A stretch of 64,000 bases of DNA from Ramlibacter ginsenosidimutans (GCF_016654015.1 NZ_JAEPWM010000003.1:248001-312000), one strand, 5' to 3'; shown: positions 47,751-57,244, numbered from the stretch's first letter. The notes: generated by a model from the sequence alone, not told the origin. A program made the numbers and translations.

Positions 47751-48619
47751 CACGCCGCGTCCACCAATGGCCCGTACAGGTCCGGCCGACGGTCGCGCCA
47801 CCACGGAAACTTCTTTCGTGCCGCCGAGACTGCGTCCAGATCCACTTCTGTCGTCAACAGCTGCGTCGCCCCCGTGCCGGCTTCCGCAGTGATCATGCCG
47901 CGCGGGTCCACGACCATGCTGCGGCCCAGGTGGTGGCGCGCGCCCTCCGTGCCGACGCGGTTGCAAGCTACGACCCAGACGCCGTTCTCGTACGCGCGGG
48001 CGCGCAGGGGGATCTCCCAGATGGACGCGCGCTGCGCCGGGTCGGCATACGTGGAGAAGCTGATCGGCATCACGATCATCTCGGCGCCGTGCAGTGCCAG
48101 CGCGCGCGAAGCCTCGGGGTAGAGGCGGTCGTTGCAGATCTGGATGCCGATCCGTGTTCCGGCGACGGGATACGTTTCCAGGCGCGCGCCCGGGGCGAAG
48201 TAGAACTTCTCGAAGCTGCCCGTGCCGCCGGGCCCGGGGTTCGGGAAGTAGGCAGGGATGTGCGTCTTGCGGTAGCGGCCCACCTCGCGGCCGTCCGTGT
48301 CGTACACGAAAGCGCTGTTGAAGTACCCGTCCGCCGCGCGCTCGGCAAAGGGCAATACGAGCGCGATGCCGTGCTGGCGCGCCTTGTCGCGCAATCCGCG
48401 CAGGACATCGTCGTTCTCGCGCAGGAAGTAGCGGTCGAAGTCCTCCTCCAGCCGGTTCGCGAAGAAGGGCGTCAGGAAAAGCTCGCAGAACGTGAGCAGG
48501 CGCACCTGCTGCCGCGCCGCCTCGTCCAGCATGCAGTGCGCGGCATCGGCGATCGTGCGCAGGTCGCCATCTTCGACGCTGCCGGTCTGGGCGGCAGCCA
48601 CTGTGAGGACGCGGGGCAT
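47750..48619 (-). CDS. Nitrilase-superfamily carbon-nitrogen hydrolase (carbamoylase/amidase type)
   Basis: 289 residues. The catalytic triad is clear: E46 (TFCELF), K118 (YRKTHIP) and C162 (QICNDR). The overall pattern resembles N-carbamoylputrescine amidase/beta-ureidopropionase-like and D-carbamoylase branches (PAYFPNPGPGGTGSFEKFYFAPG). It would hydrolyse a carbamoyl or amide bond of a small molecule, releasing ammonia. The divergent Bug receptor starts 127 bp away. Coupled with the IclR gene. Confidence 0.88.
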   Translation of the reverse strand: MPRVLTVAAAQTGSVEDGDLRTIADAAHCMLDEAARQQVRLLTFCELFLTPFFANRLEEDFDRYFLRENDDVLRGLRDKARQHGIALVLPFAERAADGYFNSAFVYDTDGREVGRYRKTHIPAYFPNPGPGGTGSFEKFYFAPGARLETYPVAGTRIGIQICNDRLYPEASRALALHGAEMIVMPISFSTYADPAQRASIWEIPLRARAYENGVWVVACNRVGTEGARHHLGRSMVVDPRGMITAEAGTGATQLLTTEVDLDAVSAARKKFPWWRDRRPDLYGPLVDAA

Positions 48620-48746
48620 AGGGTTTGTCTCCAGTCCGGGTTTATCGCATGCCAATAATCGCATATTGCCATCCGATGCACCAGGCACATAAAGTGCATC
48701 CGCCGCAGGGCGGACCGCGCCGCGGTCCACTGAACGGAGAACACCG

Positions 48747-49715
48747 ATGCGACGTCGTACTTTCCTTCTCGCTTCCGCTACCGTGGGCGCCCAGTCGGGG
48801 ACATGGGCGCAGGCCGCCTGGCCGACGCGGTCCGTGCGCATGCTGATCGGCTACCCTCCTGGAGGCAGTACGGACGTCGCCGGCCGGCTGCTCGCGGACC
48901 AGCTCGGGCGCCGGCTTGGTCAGGGCGTGGTGGTGGATAACCGCGCTGGTGCGGGCGGCACGCTGGCGGCCAGCGCGGTCGTCCGCGCCGACCCGGACGG
49001 GTACACGCTGCTGCTGGCGGCCTCGCCCGAGGTTTCGATCGCGCCGATCACCATGAAGGCAATGCCGTACGACCCGGTGCGCGACCTGCAGCCGATCACG
49101 CTCGTGGGCCAGGTGCCGTTCTTGTTGGTCGTCAACCCCGCCGTGCCGGCGAACTCGTTGCAGGAGTTCATCGCGTACGCAAAAGCCCATCCCGGCAAGC
49201 TCAATTACTCATCGTTCGGCAACAACACGTCCAACCACCTGGCTGGCGAGCTGTTCAAGGTCATCACCGGGACCAGCAGCGTGCACGTTCCCTACAAGGG
49301 AAGCGGCCCGTCGATCGTGGACCTGATCGCTGGTCAGGTGCAGTACACATTCGACACGCCGCCCGCCGTGCTGGAGCAGGTCCGCGCGGGCAGGCTGCGC
49401 GCCCTCGCGGTCGCTGGTCGCCAGCGCCTGCCCGGCGCTCCCGACGTGCCCACCTTCGCGGAGGCGGGGCTGCCTGCCTTTTCCGGCGGCACCTGGTTCG
49501 GCCTGTTCGCGCCCGCGAAGACGCCACGCGCCGTGATCGAGCGGGTCAACGCTGACACGGTTGCCGCGCTCAACTCGCCCGAGCTCGCCAAGGCATTCAA
49601 CGACAAGGGCATCGTGCCCTCGCCGCAGACGCCGGACGAATTCGGCCGCTTCGTGCAGGGCGAGGTGAGCAAGTGGAAGGACCTGGCCGGCAAGGTCGGT
49701 ATCGTGGCCGAATGA
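48747..49715 (+). CDS. Bug-family (TTT) periplasmic solute receptor
   Basis: 322 residues. A signal peptide with Arg-Arg (MRRRTFLLASATVGAQSGTWAQ) could be Tat- or Sec-type. The Bug fold shows MLIGYPPGGSTDVAGR and VVVDNRAGAGGTLA. Divergent from the hydrolase/IclR operon and first of a plus-strand run with an amidohydrolase, a DadA-like oxidoreductase and another Bug receptor. Its ligand is probably the carbamoylated or amidated compound degraded by the cluster. Confidence 0.92.
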   Translation: MRRRTFLLASATVGAQSGTWAQAAWPTRSVRMLIGYPPGGSTDVAGRLLADQLGRRLGQGVVVDNRAGAGGTLAASAVVRADPDGYTLLLAASPEVSIAPITMKAMPYDPVRDLQPITLVGQVPFLLVVNPAVPANSLQEFIAYAKAHPGKLNYSSFGNNTSNHLAGELFKVITGTSSVHVPYKGSGPSIVDLIAGQVQYTFDTPPAVLEQVRAGRLRALAVAGRQRLPGAPDVPTFAEAGLPAFSGGTWFGLFAPAKTPRAVIERVNADTVAALNSPELAKAFNDKGIVPSPQTPDEFGRFVQGEVSKWKDLAGKVGIVAE

Positions 49716-49734
49716 GCCACAAGACGAAACACTG

Positions 49735-50952
49735 ATGAAAACGCTCCTGAAGAATGCGACGCTGATCGACTGCGTCCAGCCCCGGCCGCGGCCGGATACC
49801 GCCGTGCTCGTCGAGGATGGCCGCATCCGCGAGATCTTCGACCCCGGTTCGGCGCCCGCCGTCGGCGACGCCGAAGTGCTCGACCTGCGCGGCGCGTACC
49901 TCATGCCGGGTCTTTGGGACGTGCACATCCACCCGGACTACCTGTCGCTCAACGAAGTGCCGCTGCCCGACCAGGTCACGCTGTTCGGCCACCGCCTGCA
50001 GTCCGCGTTGCTGGATTCCGGCATCGTGGGCTTCCGGTGCGCCGGCGCGCACCACTTCATGGACGTGGCCTGGAAGCGCGCCTTCGAGTCGGGCCAGCAC
50101 CTCGGCCCGCGCTTGTTCGCGGCCGGCCACTTCCTCACGACCACCGGCGGGCACTTCCTCACATCGGGTCATGCACTTGAAGTGGACGGCCCCTACGGGT
50201 TCGTGCACGCGATCCGCGAGCAGATCAAGAACGGCGTCGACCACATCAAGCTCAATCTCTCGGGCGGCATCATGGGGCCGGCATGGGACCTGCACCGGCA
50301 CTCGTTCCTGCTGGAGGAGGAGCTCAAGGCGGCGTTCGAAATCTGCAAGCTGCGCGAGTTCAAGGTAATGGCGCACGCCACCAACCCGGCAGCGGTGAAG
50401 GCGGCGATCCGCCTGGGCGCGCACAGCATCGAGCACGGCTACATCCTGGACGACGAGTGCATCGAGCTGTTCCTGCAGCACGGCACCTGGTACGTGCCGA
50501 CCTTGTCCATCAGCCACCTGACACCCGGCCAGGCGACGAACGACTGGGAATCGCGCTGGGTGAAGAACCGCAACCTCACGCAGTCGCTGTGCTGCCGCGC
50601 CGATGCCGCATCCGACGAACACCGTACCGGCTTCAAGAAGGCGCTGCAGGCCGGCGTGAAGATGGCGCTCGGGTCCGACATCCGCCCGCTCAAGGACGCT
50701 GCGCTGCTGGAGCTGGGGCTCTGGGTGCGCGACGGCGCGACGCCGTGGCAGGCCCTGGTCGCCGCCACGCGAAATGGTGCCGCGATCTGCGGCGTGGGCG
50801 ACGAGCTCGGCACCATCGAGCCGGGCAAGATCGCCGACCTCATCGTCGTCGGCGCGAACCCTCTGGAGGACATCAACAACGTGCGCCGCCTGCAGCTGGT
50901 CATGAAGGACGGTCGCATCGTGTCCGACAAGCGCGAGAAGAAGCACGCATGA
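49735..50952 (+). CDS. Metal-dependent amidohydrolase
   Basis: 405 residues of the amidohydrolase superfamily, imidazolonepropionase/prolidase-like branch. The metal site includes H64-x-H66 (DVHIHPD); HATNP, EHGYI and GSDIRP supply the later His and Asp ligands, and KLNLSGG provides a likely carbamylated or coordinating Lys. It should hydrolyse a cyclic or linear amide or a dipeptide-like substrate. It begins 19 bp after the Bug gene and overlaps the next gene (ATGA), so it is translated in a coupled set. Confidence 0.88.
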   Translation: MKTLLKNATLIDCVQPRPRPDTAVLVEDGRIREIFDPGSAPAVGDAEVLDLRGAYLMPGLWDVHIHPDYLSLNEVPLPDQVTLFGHRLQSALLDSGIVGFRCAGAHHFMDVAWKRAFESGQHLGPRLFAAGHFLTTTGGHFLTSGHALEVDGPYGFVHAIREQIKNGVDHIKLNLSGGIMGPAWDLHRHSFLLEEELKAAFEICKLREFKVMAHATNPAAVKAAIRLGAHSIEHGYILDDECIELFLQHGTWYVPTLSISHLTPGQATNDWESRWVKNRNLTQSLCCRADAASDEHRTGFKKALQAGVKMALGSDIRPLKDAALLELGLWVRDGATPWQALVAATRNGAAICGVGDELGTIEPGKIADLIVVGANPLEDINNVRRLQLVMKDGRIVSDKREKKHA

Positions 50953-52199
50953 CTTCGTTGGCGAATCCGCGCGTCGCGGTCGTGGGCGCTGGGATCGTCG
51001 GCACCAGCATCGCGCTCGCGCTGCGCAAGCGCGGTGCGGATGTCACGCTGGTGGACCGGGGCGAGCCGGGCCACGGCTGCAGTTTCGGCAACTCCGGCGC
51101 GATCAGCCCCGGCTCCGTTGCACCGCTGGCCATGCCCGGCGTGCTGGCGTCGGTGCCGGGCATGCTGCTGGATGAGGAGAGCCCGCTCTACTTGCCGCTG
51201 CGCTACCTGCCGCAAGCCTTGCCATGGCTGCTGCGCTTCGTTGCGTCTGCGCAGCCCCGGCGCGTGGAGGCGGCAGCACGCAAGTTGGCCGCGATCCACA
51301 CCGGCGCGATCGAGGCGCACGAAGCGATGACGCGGGAGCTGGGCGTCCCCGAGCTGTTCCTGCGGCGCGGGCACCTGCATCTCTATCCGGACGCGCACTA
51401 TCTGGGCAAGGACGCGGCGGGGTGGCGCATGCGCGAGGAATATGGGTTTCATGTCGAGCGTCTCGACCGTGCCGGCATCCTCGCCCTCGAGCCGAACGTC
51501 TGCGATCGTTACCAGCTCGGGATGTACCTCGCGGACCACGCCACCATCCTCAATCCCTTCCGGTATGTGCAGGCGATGGCGCGCGCGTTCACCGGCGCCG
51601 GCGGACGGTTTGAACTCGGGAAGGTGTCCGCGTTGCAGCAGGAGAACGGAGCCTGGGCGCTGAAGGGCAGCGGCTCAGGTCCAGGCACCTTCGATCACGT
51701 CGTGGTGGCGGCGGGCGCCTGGTCGAAGCAACTGCTGTCCCCGCTGGGCATCCAGCTCGCGCTGGAGAGCCAGCGCGGCTACCACCTGCAGTTCATTGGC
51801 GGCCGCGAGACCGTATCGCGCACCGTGGTGCTCGCGGATCGAAAGGTTTTCGTCACGCCCATGGAGGACGGCCTGCGCGTGGGTGGTACGGTGGAGATCG
51901 GCGGCCTGTCGGCGCCCCCCGATGCGCGGCGCGCCGCCCTGCTGGGACGCATCGCGCGCGACACGTTCCGGGGGCTGGATGCCCTCAGCACCCGTGAATG
52001 GATGGGGCATCGTCCGTGCATGCCCGACTCGGTGCCGGTGGTCGGTGCGGCGCCCGGGAGCAAGAACCTGTGGATTGCCACCGGACACGGTCACCTGGGG
52101 CTCACGGATTCGCTGAACACCGCGCAACACATAGCCTCCGCCATCTTCGGCGAGGTGCCAGCGCATGCTGCAGCGGGCGCGCAGCTTGCCGGGGCCTGA
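50949..52199 (+). CDS. FAD-dependent oxidoreductase (DadA/glycine oxidase-like)
   Basis: 416 residues of the DAO superfamily. The FAD-binding VVGAGIVGTSIAL is at about 11-23, followed by LVDRGEPGHGCSFGNSGAISPGS, typical of D-amino acid dehydrogenases. At the C-terminus, GHRPCMPDSVPVVG and ATGHGHLGLTDS close the FAD fold. It should oxidise an amino acid (often a D-isomer or N-alkylated form) to a keto acid and ammonia or amine. Its ATG overlaps the amidohydrolase stop by four bases. Together they suggest stepwise amide removal followed by amino acid oxidation. Confidence 0.9.
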   Translation: MTSLANPRVAVVGAGIVGTSIALALRKRGADVTLVDRGEPGHGCSFGNSGAISPGSVAPLAMPGVLASVPGMLLDEESPLYLPLRYLPQALPWLLRFVASAQPRRVEAAARKLAAIHTGAIEAHEAMTRELGVPELFLRRGHLHLYPDAHYLGKDAAGWRMREEYGFHVERLDRAGILALEPNVCDRYQLGMYLADHATILNPFRYVQAMARAFTGAGGRFELGKVSALQQENGAWALKGSGSGPGTFDHVVVAAGAWSKQLLSPLGIQLALESQRGYHLQFIGGRETVSRTVVLADRKVFVTPMEDGLRVGGTVEIGGLSAPPDARRAALLGRIARDTFRGLDALSTREWMGHRPCMPDSVPVVGAAPGSKNLWIATGHGHLGLTDSLNTAQHIASAIFGEVPAHAAAGAQLAGA

Positions 52200-52220
52200 G
52201 CCAGTCAACAAGGAGTTCGC

Positions 52221-53195
52221 ATGCTTCCTTCCCTCTCGCGCCGCGGCGCGCTCGCGGCATTGGCCCTCGGGCTTTCCGGCGGGGCCTTCGCGCAGGCGTG
52301 GCCCTCCAAGCCGATCCGTCTCGTCATCCCGTTCCCGGCCGGCGGGTCCACGGACATCGTCGGACGATTGATGGGCGAAAAGCTGTCGCAGGGTCTGGGG
52401 CAACCGGTCGTGATCGACAACCGAGGCGGTGCGGGCGGCACCACCGGCTCGGACCTCGTCGCCAAGTCCCCTCCGGATGGATACACGATCCTCATGGGCA
52501 CGAGCAGCACGCATGCGATCGCCGGCAGCCTGTACTCCAAGCTCCCGTACGACCCGGTGCGGGATTTCGCGCCGATCTCGATGATCGGGACGGCGACGAT
52601 CCTGATGGTGGTCCATCCGTCCGTCCCTGCGAAGAACGTTGCCGAGTTCATCGCGCTGGCGAAGAGCAAGCCGGGCCAGATGATGTTCGGTTCGACCGGC
52701 AACGGCAGCATCTCGCACCTGACCGGCGAATACTTCAAGTCGATGGCGGGCGTGGACCTTCAGCACGTCCCCTACAAGGGCGATTCTCCAATGACGATCG
52801 ACCTCGTCGCCAACCGCGTGCAGGTGGCGTTCGGCACGGCGGTCGCTTTCCTGCCGTACGTGCAGAGCGGCAAGCTCCACGCGCTGGCGGTCACGGACGC
52901 CAAGCCTTCCCCGGTCGCGCCGAACCTGCCCACCGTGGCCGCTTCGGGCCTGCCTGGATTCGAGGCGCTCCAATGGTTCGGCCTCTTCGCGCCGGCCGGC
53001 ACGCCCAAGGACGTGCTCGCGCGGCTGAGCACCGAGACGCACAAGGTGCTGCAAATGCACGACGTGCAGGAAAAGCTGCAAAGCCTGGGCATCCAGATCG
53101 CGGGTGGCAGTCCGGACCAGTTCGCCAGTTTCATGCGGTCCGAGTCGATCAAGTGGGGCAAGATCGTGAAGGAGTCGGGCGCAAAGGTGGATTGA
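52221..53195 (+). CDS. Bug-family (TTT) periplasmic solute receptor
   Basis: 324 residues. The signal peptide is LSRRGALAALALGLSGGAFAQ (ending near residue 25), and the Bug fold has LVIPFPAGGSTDIVGR and VVIDNRGGAGGTTG. AAGGAG precedes the ATG. It lies 21 bp after the DadA-like gene and ends this operon. Second receptor of the amide cluster, clearly different from the one at 48747. Confidence 0.92.
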   Translation: MLPSLSRRGALAALALGLSGGAFAQAWPSKPIRLVIPFPAGGSTDIVGRLMGEKLSQGLGQPVVIDNRGGAGGTTGSDLVAKSPPDGYTILMGTSSTHAIAGSLYSKLPYDPVRDFAPISMIGTATILMVVHPSVPAKNVAEFIALAKSKPGQMMFGSTGNGSISHLTGEYFKSMAGVDLQHVPYKGDSPMTIDLVANRVQVAFGTAVAFLPYVQSGKLHALAVTDAKPSPVAPNLPTVAASGLPGFEALQWFGLFAPAGTPKDVLARLSTETHKVLQMHDVQEKLQSLGIQIAGGSPDQFASFMRSESIKWGKIVKESGAKVD

Positions 53196-53366
53196 TTGCG
53201 GCAAGCCGCGGCTGTTCACATCGTCGTCCTCCCCCGTCGGTTTTCCACGGGCGGCCTCGGGTAGCTGCAAATTCATGGGGCGCGTGTCGATTCAGCCCGC
53301 CCTCGTTCGTCATTGGAGAGGAGAGACTGGACCAGCCCACGCTTTGGTCCGACGCAGACAAGAATC

Positions 53367-54176
53367 ATGCTTTTCAATCCGTTGGATCGAGGTCAACTGG
53401 TAACCCAGCTTCATGACATCGGCCTGCACGCGGGCGACCTCGTGATGGTGCACACCTCGTTGCGCGCAATTGGCGCGATCGCAGGCGGTCCGCAGACCTT
53501 GCTGGATGCGCTGCTCGAAGTGCTGGGGGCGCATGGCACGCTGGCGGCTTACGTGTCATGGAAACATTCCAGCTACGATGCCACGCTCGACGGGCGCACG
53601 CTCTCCGCCCGGGAGCGGGCACGGTGGCCCTTGTTCGACCCATCCGCGGCGGCCCCACACGAGGGCTTCGGTTACTTCAACCAATTCGTCTGCCGTCATC
53701 CGGCGGTGCACCGCAGCGCGCATCCCACGGCAAACATCGCGGCGATCGGCTGCCGCGCCGCAGAACTCACAGCCGATCACAGCCTGCTGGACGGATACGC
53801 ACCGGGGTCGCCCTTGGGTCGCATCGTTGCGGCGCCAGGGCGCGTGCTGATGCTGGGCGCACCGCCTGGCTCCTTGACGGTCCTGCACCTCGCCCAAGCG
53901 ATCGCGCGCATTCCGGGCAAGCGGCGGGTGCGCTATGAGGTGCCGCTCCTGATCGACGGTGAGCGCTGCTGGCGACAGGCCGAGGAGTTCGACACCAACG
54001 GATTGCTGGATCAGTTCGTCGACAACGGCTTCGATGACATTGCCGCCATTGCAACTGACTACGTTCTCGAGGAGCGCGGGCGCCGTGGACGCGTTGGGCG
54101 TGCGAACTGCTGGCTGTTCGACGCGCAGGACCTCGTCTCCTTCGGAGTGTCGTGGCTAGAACGTCGGTTCGGATGA
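53367..54176 (+). CDS. AAC(3)-family aminoglycoside N-acetyltransferase-like protein
   Basis: 269 residues, the usual AAC(3) length. Acetyl-CoA-dependent enzymes of this family modify the 3-amino group of aminoglycosides; related members acetylate other amines. Family blocks are VMVHTSLRAIG, GGPQTLLDALLEVLGAHGTL, the central MLGAPPGSLTVLHLAQ and IPGKRRVRYEVPLL. ATG 53367 is chosen because homologues begin near the helix QLVTQLHDIGL; the first upstream codons have no similarity. There is no linked mobile element, so it looks chromosomal. Substrate and resistance phenotype are not predictable from this alone. Confidence 0.88.
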   Translation: MLFNPLDRGQLVTQLHDIGLHAGDLVMVHTSLRAIGAIAGGPQTLLDALLEVLGAHGTLAAYVSWKHSSYDATLDGRTLSARERARWPLFDPSAAAPHEGFGYFNQFVCRHPAVHRSAHPTANIAAIGCRAAELTADHSLLDGYAPGSPLGRIVAAPGRVLMLGAPPGSLTVLHLAQAIARIPGKRRVRYEVPLLIDGERCWRQAEEFDTNGLLDQFVDNGFDDIAAIATDYVLEERGRRGRVGRANCWLFDAQDLVSFGVSWLERRFG

Positions 54177-54291
54177 GACCCGCGCACGCGCGCGCCAAGG
54201 GGTTGGCGCAGTGGGACTGCCACACGCATGCAACCTCACGGCGGGCTGGGCGCTCTGGCACGGGTGGGCGATGCGCTGATCGTCCGCACCG

Positions 54292-54852
54292 TCAGCCGGT
54301 CGGTGGTTCGGCGCGTGGCGTGCGTGTGTTGTCGCTCGCTGGCCAGCGCTCGGGCAGGGCGGGCAACACGGTTTCCTTCCCGGTGATGCGGTCCAGTGCC
54401 ATTGCAAACACCGTCACCTCACCCAGCCGGGGATAGAACCCGCGCGGCCGGCCGGCGTCGACCGGGTGGTAGCGCTGCATGAAGGTGTCGAAGAAGGCGG
54501 ACTTGTCGGCCTCGCCGTCGATGACGCGCACGCGCCCGAATGCGATCACGCTGCGGTAGGCGATGCCCGTGTCGCAGGCGAATCTCCCGTAAGCGAAGAC
54601 TTCACCGGGCTCGTCGATCTCGAAGCAGGCACGATCGTTCTGCGCGAGGTTGCGCCGCAGGTGGCCGGTCGCCGCCGATGTGTGGAACCAGATCTCGCCC
54701 GCGCGCCACACGAACAGCAGCGGGCACACATAGGGCTCGCCGTCGGGCGCCACGGTGGCCAGCCGACCGCACCAGCCGGCACGCAGCATCTCGAAGCTGC
54801 GCTCGCGCGTGACTTGCTTGTCGGCGCGACGCATCCTGGGGAACTCGCTCAT
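54292..54852 (-). CDS. Pyridoxamine 5'-phosphate oxidase-family flavoprotein
   Basis: 186 residues with the split-barrel FMN fold: GRLATVAPDGEPYVCPLLFVWRAGEIWFHTS, GHLRRNLAQNDRACFEIDE and SVIAFGRVRVI. This group (5-nitroimidazole antibiotic resistance protein NimA-like) is often annotated as heme- or F420-independent flavin-binding, and many members have no known substrate. It is not the vitamin B6 enzyme PdxH. AGGAGG precedes ATG 54852. Divergent from a LysR gene. Confidence 0.85.
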   Translation of the reverse strand: MSEFPRMRRADKQVTRERSFEMLRAGWCGRLATVAPDGEPYVCPLLFVWRAGEIWFHTSAATGHLRRNLAQNDRACFEIDEPGEVFAYGRFACDTGIAYRSVIAFGRVRVIDGEADKSAFFDTFMQRYHPVDAGRPRGFYPRLGEVTVFAMALDRITGKETVLPALPERWPASDNTRTPRAEPPTG

Positions 54853-54989
54853 GCGGACCTCCTGCCCGTCATTGTGCCGGCAGCAGGCGGATGGTGCCCG
54901 GAACTCTGCGCCCTGCCACATTCCGGGACGGCATGCGAGACCGGCGAAGCGCTGGAATAATCGGCCGTCTTCCCGCATGAGGTGCAAGG

Positions 54990-55895
54990 ATGTCTGTTCC
55001 CCTGGTGAGGATGCCTTCGCTGGACCTGGTGAAGGGTTTCGTGGCCGTCGGCCGTCGCATGAGCATCACGCAGGCGGCCGATGACCTGTGCGTCACGCAG
55101 TCGGCCATCAGCAAGCAGGTGCGCGCGCTCGAAGAGGCGCTCGGCATGCGCCTGCTGGAGCGCGGCCATCGCAGCGTGTCGTTCACGCAGGAGGGGCTGC
55201 GGCTGTTCCGCAGCGCCAACGCCTCGTTGCAGCAGTTGCAGGACGTGTTCGCGCAGCTCACCGCGGCGGGCAAGCGGCCGGTGACGGTCACCACCAGCAC
55301 CGGCGTCGCCGGCTTGTGGCTGCTGCCGCGGCTCGGCCAGTTCCAGCAGCGCCACCCGCAGGTGGACGTGCGCGTGGCCGCCAGCAATGCCATCGTGGAT
55401 CTCGCGGCCAACGACATCGACCTCGCGATCCGCTACTGCACGGAGCGGCAGGCGCCGCGGGACGCCGTGAGGCTGTTCGGCGACACCGTGGCGCCGGTCG
55501 CCAGTCCCACGCTGCGTATCCGCGGCCCGCTCACCGGGCAGGTGCTGCGCCGGCACGTGCTGCTGGAGTTCGACGATGCCCGCCGCCCGTGGCTGCAATG
55601 GGGCGACTGGCTGTCCGCGCGCGGGCTGGCCGTCACGCACGCCCGCGGCGTGCTGCGCTTCAACCAGTACGAGCAGATGATCCAGGCCTGCGTCGCCGGG
55701 CAGGGCCTGGCGCTCGGGCGGCTGGAGTTGATCGGCCCGATGCTGGCCGATGCGCGTCTGGCGCTGCTGCAGCGCGACGCCATTCCGGGACCGGACAGCG
55801 GCTACGGCTGCTGGCTGCTGCGCGCTGACGCGGCGCCGCGGCCGGAGGTGCAGCAACTCGCGGACTGGATCCTGCGCGAGGCGCAGGCCGCCTGA
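54990..55895 (+). CDS. LysR-family transcriptional regulator (GcvA-like)
   Basis: 301 residues. The HTH is at about 12-68 (LVKGFVAVGRRMSITQAADDLCVTQSAISKQVRALEEALG), and the effector domain starts near RPVTVTTSTGVAGLWLLPRLGQF, as in GcvA-type members. Divergent from the PNPOx-family gene, with 137 bp between, and upstream of an MFS gene on the same strand. It could control either. Confidence 0.93.
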   Translation: MSVPLVRMPSLDLVKGFVAVGRRMSITQAADDLCVTQSAISKQVRALEEALGMRLLERGHRSVSFTQEGLRLFRSANASLQQLQDVFAQLTAAGKRPVTVTTSTGVAGLWLLPRLGQFQQRHPQVDVRVAASNAIVDLAANDIDLAIRYCTERQAPRDAVRLFGDTVAPVASPTLRIRGPLTGQVLRRHVLLEFDDARRPWLQWGDWLSARGLAVTHARGVLRFNQYEQMIQACVAGQGLALGRLELIGPMLADARLALLQRDAIPGPDSGYGCWLLRADAAPRPEVQQLADWILREAQAA

Positions 55896-56022
55896 ACATC
55901 CCGCGCCTGCGCGGCGGAATGCCGTCGATGGAGCGGCCGGAATGCGAGCGTGGACCAGATGTCAGGCCAGCGGGGCGCGCGCGCTGCTACCTTGGGGGCA
56001 GGTCGTTCCTGGAGTCCTGCAA

Positions 56023-57243
56023 GTGCGCCCCTCATCCCGCATCGCGCCCGCGCTGCTCGCCACGCTGGCCGCAGCCAGCCTCGTGTCCCTGCTGTCCTTC
56101 GGCGTGCGCTCGGCCTTCGGGCTGTTCACCGATCCGCTCACGCGCGAACTGCACCTCTCGCGCGAGGTCTACGCCATCGCCATCGCACTGCAGAACCTGG
56201 CCTGGGGCGTGGCGCAGCCGGTCGCCGGATGGGTGGCGGACCGGCATGGCGCGCGGCGCGTGATCCTGGGCGGCGCGCTGCTCTATGCGCTGGGCCTGCT
56301 CGTGATGGCCTTGGCCACGAGCGCATGGCAGGTGACGCTGGGCGCCGGGGTGCTGGCCGGCCTCGGCATGGGCGGCGCCTCGTACATCACGGTCCTGGCG
56401 GCACTGGGCCGCGCCATGCCGGCGGAGCACCGCTCCTGGGCGCTGGGCATCGGCACCGCGGCGGGGTCGCTCGGCCAGTTCGTGATGGTGCCGCTGGCGC
56501 AGGCGGCGATCGCATCGGCCGGCTGGCGCACCGGGGCGTGGCTGCTCGTCGCGGCGATGCTGGTCGTGCTCGTCGCAGGTGCGCTGGTGCGCGGCGACCG
56601 CGCTGCCGCGGAGCAGGGTGGCGGCAGCGACAGCGCGCTGGCGGTCTTGCGCACCGCGCTGCGGCATCCGAGCTACGTGCTGCTGGTCCTGGGGTTCTTC
56701 GTTTGCGGCTTCCAGCTGGCTTTCATCACGGTGCACTTTCCGGCGTGGCTAGCCGATCACGGGCTGGGCGGCAACGTGGCGTCCTGGGGCATCGCCATGG
56801 TAGGGCTGTTCAACGTGGTGGGCGCGTACGGCGCCGGCGTCTGGGGCGGCCACGCCAGCCGCAAGAACCTGCTCGCCGGCCTGTACCTGGCGCGCGGCCT
56901 GTCCATCCTGCTGCTGATCACGCTGCCGCTGTCGGGCGGCACGGTGCTGCTGTTCGGCGCGAGCATGGGGCTGCTATGGCTGTCGACGGTGCCGCTCACG
57001 TCGGGGCTCGTCGCATTGTTCTTCGGCACCCGCTACATGGCCATGCTGTTCGGCGTGGTCTTCTTCAGCCACCAGGTCGGGTCCTTCCTGGGCGTGTACC
57101 TCGGCGGCTGGATGTACGAGCGCACGGGTTCGTACGAGCTGGTGTGGTGGTGCTGCATCGGGCTGTCGCTGTTCGCGGCGCTGGTGAACCTGCCGATCCG
57201 CGAGCGCGCGTCCCAGCCGTTCGCGCGGCTGCTGGCGCTGTGA
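56023..57243 (+). CDS. Major facilitator superfamily transporter
   Basis: 406 residues from GTG 56023, with GGAG 8 nt upstream. About twelve hydrophobic helices; the motif-A-like loop is GWVADRHGARRVILGG. It resembles the oxalate/formate antiporter-like MFS_1 branch. It follows the LysR gene by about 127 bp and is followed one base later by a small secreted protein gene. Direction and substrate of transport are unknown. Confidence 0.88.
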   Translation: MRPSSRIAPALLATLAAASLVSLLSFGVRSAFGLFTDPLTRELHLSREVYAIAIALQNLAWGVAQPVAGWVADRHGARRVILGGALLYALGLLVMALATSAWQVTLGAGVLAGLGMGGASYITVLAALGRAMPAEHRSWALGIGTAAGSLGQFVMVPLAQAAIASAGWRTGAWLLVAAMLVVLVAGALVRGDRAAAEQGGGSDSALAVLRTALRHPSYVLLVLGFFVCGFQLAFITVHFPAWLADHGLGGNVASWGIAMVGLFNVVGAYGAGVWGGHASRKNLLAGLYLARGLSILLLITLPLSGGTVLLFGASMGLLWLSTVPLTSGLVALFFGTRYMAMLFGVVFFSHQVGSFLGVYLGGWMYERTGSYELVWWCCIGLSLFAALVNLPIRERASQPFARLLAL

Positions 57244-57244
57244 G

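Noticed and set aside
54292..54852. PdxH pyridoxine 5'-phosphate oxidase
   Set aside because: Lacks PdxH signature regions; it belongs to the broader flavin split-barrel family.
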